This document shows positions 60,678 to 64,000 of a DNA stretch of 64,000 bases, one piece after another. Both the position numbers and the translations under genes were made by a program. This DNA is from Staphylococcus schleiferi (GTDB lineage: Bacteria; Bacillota; Bacilli; Staphylococcales; Staphylococcaceae). Position 1 is the first letter of the stretch; every line of letters starts with the position of its first letter. The stretch lies in the NCBI RefSeq assembly GCF_900458895.1, contig NZ_LR962863.1, positions 2,046,001 through 2,110,000 on the forward strand, in the 5' to 3' direction. The notes below the pieces were generated by a model that saw only the letters and a program-made list of their open reading frames with translations, was not told the origin of the DNA and searched no databases.

Positions 60678-62192
60678 TTAATGAATGAGTCCTTCTTTTT
60701 TCAAGTAGTCTTTTGCAACTTGATATGGATCTTCATCTTTTTCTGCAACACGATAATTCATTTCTTGCATTTCTTCATCAGAAATTTTACCTTGTAGTTT
60801 GTTTAATGCTTTCTCAACATCAGGATGCTTATCAATAAACGATTTTTTAAATAATGGTGCCCCTTGATAAGGAGGGAAAGCTTTTCGATCATCTTTCAAT
60901 ACGACCATATCAAATTGTTTTAATTCCGCATCCGTCGAGTATGCATCAATGAGATTAATGTCACCTTTCTCGACAGCTTGATAACGTAATTTAGGCTCCA
61001 TCGTTTTCACATTTTTAAAATTCAAGTGATACAATTTTTTAATAGCTGGATAACCATCTTCACGATCATTAAATTCTAAAGTAAAACCTGGTTTAATTTC
61101 ACTTTGCACTTTTCGTAAATCACTGACCGTCTTAATACCGTGTTGCTCTGCAAAATCACGTTTAACCGCAAGTGCATACGTATTGTTATATTTCATCGGT
61201 TTTAATAAAGTCATATCAAACTTTTTCTCAAGACTTTGATTGGCTTGTTGATACACTTCTTTTTCATTTTTTGAGTTTGGTGTTTCTTTCGTTAACTCAC
61301 CTAACACCGTACCCGTGAATTCAAGATAGCCATCGATTTTATCAGATTTAAGGGCATTGAATAAAAAGCTCGTTTTACCCATACCGTCTTTAACATCGAC
61401 CGTGTAATCTGTTTGATCTTCAATCAATATTTTATACATATTTGTGATAATAGAAGGTTCTGTTCCGAGTTTACCGGCGATTGTAATCTTTTCACCTTTG
61501 TGAGACAACAACGGTGCCACTGTAACAAGGAACATCGCAAGTAAAATCACACCCAATGTGATTAACATTTTACGATAAGAAATGTGGCTCAGTATTCTTA
61601 AACCGACATCAAATAAAATAGCTAAAATCGCAGCTGGTATCGCACCAATTAAAATTAAAGACGTATTGTTACGATCAATCCCTAATAAGATTAAGTCCCC
61701 AAGGCCACCAGCACCAATCAAAGCAGCAAGTGTCGCAGTACCAATAATTAATACCATTGCTGTTCGAATCCCGGCCATAATGACAGGCATCGCTAAAGGC
61801 AACTCTACTTTAGTGAGTCGTCTCATAGGCTTCATACCAATCCCTTTAGCTGCTTCAACTAATGAATCGTCAACACCTGTTATCCCCGTATATGTATTAC
61901 GTAAAATAGGTAATAAGGCATACACAACTAAAGCAATGACAGCCGGCACTGTTCCAATACCAAATAATGGAATCATCAAGCCCAGTAACGCTAGCGATGG
62001 AATCGTTTGTAATACAGCAGCGATATTAATGACAATTTCTGACAGTTTCTTTGTTTTTGTCAAAAGGATTCCAAGTGGCACACCAATAAGCACTGCAATG
62101 AGTAATGCAACAAAAGACAGTTGAATATGTTCAAGTAATCGAGCTAATAATTCCCCTTTTCGATCACTTAAAGTATTGAGGATGGTATTCAT
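60678..62192 (-). CDS. egtU: ABC transporter permease fused to substrate-binding domain (EgtU/OpuC type)
   Basis: 504 residues in two parts. Residues 1-210 form a six-helix BPD permease (IPSLALLGLMIPLFGIGTVPA, LPLAMPVIMAGIRTA). After a further helix (about 211-232) residues 240-504 form an OpuAC-type binding domain (GKLGTEPSIITNMYKILIE, GYLEFTGTVLGEL, DAYSTDAEL). Fused proteins like this import ergothioneine in streptococci (EgtU); others carry betaine or choline. I lean to EgtU because of fusion and gene order, but the ligand is not proven. The start overlaps the ATPase stop (ATGA). Confidence 0.85.
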   Translation of the reverse strand: MNTILNTLSDRKGELLARLLEHIQLSFVALLIAVLIGVPLGILLTKTKKLSEIVINIAAVLQTIPSLALLGLMIPLFGIGTVPAVIALVVYALLPILRNTYTGITGVDDSLVEAAKGIGMKPMRRLTKVELPLAMPVIMAGIRTAMVLIIGTATLAALIGAGGLGDLILLGIDRNNTSLILIGAIPAAILAILFDVGLRILSHISYRKMLITLGVILLAMFLVTVAPLLSHKGEKITIAGKLGTEPSIITNMYKILIEDQTDYTVDVKDGMGKTSFLFNALKSDKIDGYLEFTGTVLGELTKETPNSKNEKEVYQQANQSLEKKFDMTLLKPMKYNNTYALAVKRDFAEQHGIKTVSDLRKVQSEIKPGFTLEFNDREDGYPAIKKLYHLNFKNVKTMEPKLRYQAVEKGDINLIDAYSTDAELKQFDMVVLKDDRKAFPPYQGAPLFKKSFIDKHPDVEKALNKLQGKISDEEMQEMNYRVAEKDEDPYQVAKDYLKKEGLIH

Positions 62193-63148
62193 ACAGATTC
62201 ACCTGCCTGGTTTTTTGATAAGAAACTAAAAATATCTTGTCGTGACAATAACCAAGATTGTGCATCGACCGTAACAATAACTGCATCATGTGATACGAGT
62301 TCGCGATAGACGTCGCTGACCGCTTGATTATGATCGACAACCGGATAATCTAATGTTTCGTTCGTATCAAGCTTTCTTCCTGCAAGTTCGGCTACTTTTC
62401 CAAGTGTAAAATGATTTAATACCACACCGGTCAAGTTTCCTAAAAATTGGCGTACAAAATCGTTTTTAGGCGTTTTAATAAAGTCATTAGGTGTCCCAAT
62501 TTGTTCAACACGTCCATGATTCAGTAAACATATCCGATCGCCTAATTTAAAAGCTTCTTCAATATCATGCGTCACAAACACAATAGTTTTCTTGATTTTA
62601 CTTTGTAAGCTTAAAAGGTCATCTTGCAATTTTTCACGTGTAATCGGGTCTAAAGCACTGAAAGGTTCATCCATTAAAATGACAGGCGGGTCTGCTGCTA
62701 GTGCACGCACGACACCGACACGTTGACGTTGACCGCCAGACAACTCGTCAGGCTTACGATTTTTAAATTGTTCAGGTTCTAAACCTACCATTGTCAATAA
62801 CTCATCGACACGCGCATCAATTTTTGATTTAGACCAATCTTTCATTAAAGGCACTTGCGCAATATTGTCACGGATTGTCATATGTGGAAACAGCGCAATT
62901 TGCTGTAACACATACCCCATATCCCAGCGCATCTCATACACAGAATAGTCACTAATAGGTCTTTCTTTAAAGTAAATATAGCCGTCTGATAAGGGGATAA
63001 GACGGTTAATCATTTTCATCGTTGTCGTTTTGCCCGATCCTGATGGTCCAATTAAAACGAAAAATTCGCCTTCTTGAATCTCCATATCGACTTGATCAAC
63101 AACGACTTTATCACCGTAACGTTTCGTTACATTATTAAACTTAATCAT
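62189..63148 (-). CDS. egtV: ABC transporter ATPase (EgtV/OpuCA type)
   Basis: 319 residues. Walker A GPSGSGKTTT (33-42), signature LSGGQRQR and Walker B VILMDEPFSALDP are complete. A C-terminal CBS-like part (about 250-319, VSHDAVIVTVDAQSWLLSR) is shorter than the tandem CBS of OpuAA/OpuCA osmosensors. It is the partner of the fused permease/binding protein, overlapping it by four bases, and forms a two-gene importer. Confidence 0.88.
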   Translation of the reverse strand: MIKFNNVTKRYGDKVVVDQVDMEIQEGEFFVLIGPSGSGKTTTMKMINRLIPLSDGYIYFKERPISDYSVYEMRWDMGYVLQQIALFPHMTIRDNIAQVPLMKDWSKSKIDARVDELLTMVGLEPEQFKNRKPDELSGGQRQRVGVVRALAADPPVILMDEPFSALDPITREKLQDDLLSLQSKIKKTIVFVTHDIEEAFKLGDRICLLNHGRVEQIGTPNDFIKTPKNDFVRQFLGNLTGVVLNHFTLGKVAELAGRKLDTNETLDYPVVDHNQAVSDVYRELVSHDAVIVTVDAQSWLLSRQDIFSFLSKNQAGESV

Positions 63149-63433
63149 TGAATCCCTCGTTCTCTATTTTATTGATTTTCATTTATATAGCTCAATTACC
63201 CCAAACTTTGAAACTTATACTTATTAAATCATAATTCATTGAAAAAATAACTCAATTTGCCTCTAATTTTTAATCGAGCTTAATCTATAAAATAATACGT
63301 TACAAGTAGCATTCAATTTTATATAAACTGTTTCTTTTAACGCCATTATGTATATCAATAATCTAATCCATTTTATCGCAGGCGATGATCAAAATTTTTA
63401 ATTGTCTTTACAAAAACATTGTCTCAAAAAAGC
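63149..63433. other. Intergenic region between recQ and the ABC transporter
   Basis: AT-rich sequence with no gene. It should contain the transporter promoter on the minus strand, which I cannot fix. Confidence 0.35.
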
Positions 63434-63469
63434 AATAAAAAACAACACAGACTGCATTGTCTGTGCTGC
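63434..63469 (-). terminator. Terminator of recQ
   Basis: On the minus strand CAGCACAGAC pairs with GTCTGTGTTG (one G-U), followed by TTTTTTATTGC. Confidence 0.85.
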
Positions 63470-63526
63470 TTTATTTTCTACTGCTACAACGACCTATCCT
63501 TTAATATAGTCACTCCGACGTATTAT

Positions 63527-64000
63527 TTATGAACTATGCATTTTATAATCTTGAATAGCTGTTAAAAATTCAGGACAGTAGTGTTTTAATTTATAACTAC
63601 CTACACCTTCAATTTGAATCATATCTTGCTTTGAAAGTGGCTTTCGTTTCGCAAACGCTTCTAATGTATAATCCGTAAAAATATTCGTCGGTGGAATATT
63701 CATTTTTTCGCTCATATGTTGACGTACTTCAACTAATTTTTCAAATAAAATACGGTCAACACCTTCGACAGTATTAATATTAACAGTTTCTTTTGATTTT
63801 CGTTTGAAAGGTGTCGTATAAATTTTCGTTTCGTCATACAATAACGTCTCGACAGATTGATCACACAACAAAATTTCATCGTGTTCATTTAAAAAACCTT
63901 TAAAGCGTAACTCGTCAATTAAATGATGTAATTCACCTGTCGTATAATGTTTCATGATGCCATATGTGGAAAGTGTCTCATACGCGTGATGACGTATGTA
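63527..64000 (-). CDS. recQ: RecQ-family DNA helicase, C-terminal 157 residues (5' part outside window)
   Basis: RecQ helicases act in recombination and replication repair. The frame is open from the window edge: YIRHHAYETLSTYGIMKHYT and FKGFL belong to the RQC winged-helix region. A complete HRDC domain follows (about the last 85 residues, ILFEKLVEVRQHMSEKMN, IFTDYTLEAFAKRKP and IEGVGSYKLKHY). The helicase core lies beyond 64000. recQ next to this transporter pair is the usual staphylococcal order. Confidence 0.9.
   Translation of the reverse strand, partial: YIRHHAYETLSTYGIMKHYTTGELHHLIDELRFKGFLNEHDEILLCDQSVETLLYDETKIYTTPFKRKSKETVNINTVEGVDRILFEKLVEVRQHMSEKMNIPPTNIFTDYTLEAFAKRKPLSKQDMIQIEGVGSYKLKHYCPEFLTAIQDYKMHSS

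Overview
The window is chromosomal DNA of a Staphylococcus species. AT-rich composition, strong AGGAGG-type ribosome sites, and close protein similarity (from memory) plus matching gene order to the recQ–hisC–nrd–tarO–secA–uvrBA–hprK–clpP–gap–eno stretch of S. aureus all point there. The proteins differ enough from S. aureus, and the usual sst siderophore operon between nrdF and murB is missing, so it is another species. I cannot name it from sequence alone. Nearly everything is ordinary core genome. I see no prophage, CRISPR array, SCC element, resistance cassette or obvious defence island.

Layout. 1-6.4 kb: the glycolytic operon cggR-gapA-pgk-tpiA-gpmI-eno on the minus strand, with a CggR operator and promoter ahead of cggR. 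6.6-10.0 kb: the least conserved part, with a small cysteine-containing membrane protein, a membrane-anchored Glu/Pro/Lys repeat protein, a candidate small RNA, a TIGR01777 epimerase and a GNAT acetyltransferase. 10.1-20 kb: clpP with a CtsR operator, tRNA-Arg(CCG), whiA-yvcK-rapZ, trxB, a TPR protein, and hprK-lgt-acetyltransferase. 19.7-31.1 kb: uvrB-uvrA with a LexA box, csbA, an HD phosphohydrolase, prfB with its programmed frameshift, secA and hpf. 31.2-36.8 kb: comFA-comFC, fakB1, yigZ and tarO; the last two each carry a single-base frameshift.

37.4-46.5 kb: gdpS (GGDEF), a two-gene ThrE-type exporter, pepT, glycerate kinase, a BrxC-like bacilliredoxin, a YkyA lipoprotein, a GrpB-family protein, murB and a CHY zinc-finger protein. 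47-52.6 kb: nrdIEF with two NrdR boxes, then an EamA transporter and queF. 52.7-53.6 kb: an internally deleted ISL3-family element inserted in the T-tract of the queF terminator; an end fragment of the same element lies near prfB at 26.2 kb. 53.8-64 kb: two tandem POT peptide transporters, a lipid kinase, a 5'(3')-deoxyribonucleotidase, hisC, an ABC transporter with a fused permease/binding protein (EgtUV/OpuC type) and the 3' part of recQ.

The most useful observations beyond routine annotation are the structured small RNA at 8.2 kb with its palindromic upstream site, the paired frameshifts in yigZ and tarO, the bounded ISL3 deletion derivative with its target duplication, the CggR, CtsR, NrdR and LexA operators readable in the sequence, an unexplained LexA-like box ahead of the EamA-queF pair, and a GC-rich pseudoknot-like block between tarO and gdpS. 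I found no clearly new multi-gene system.
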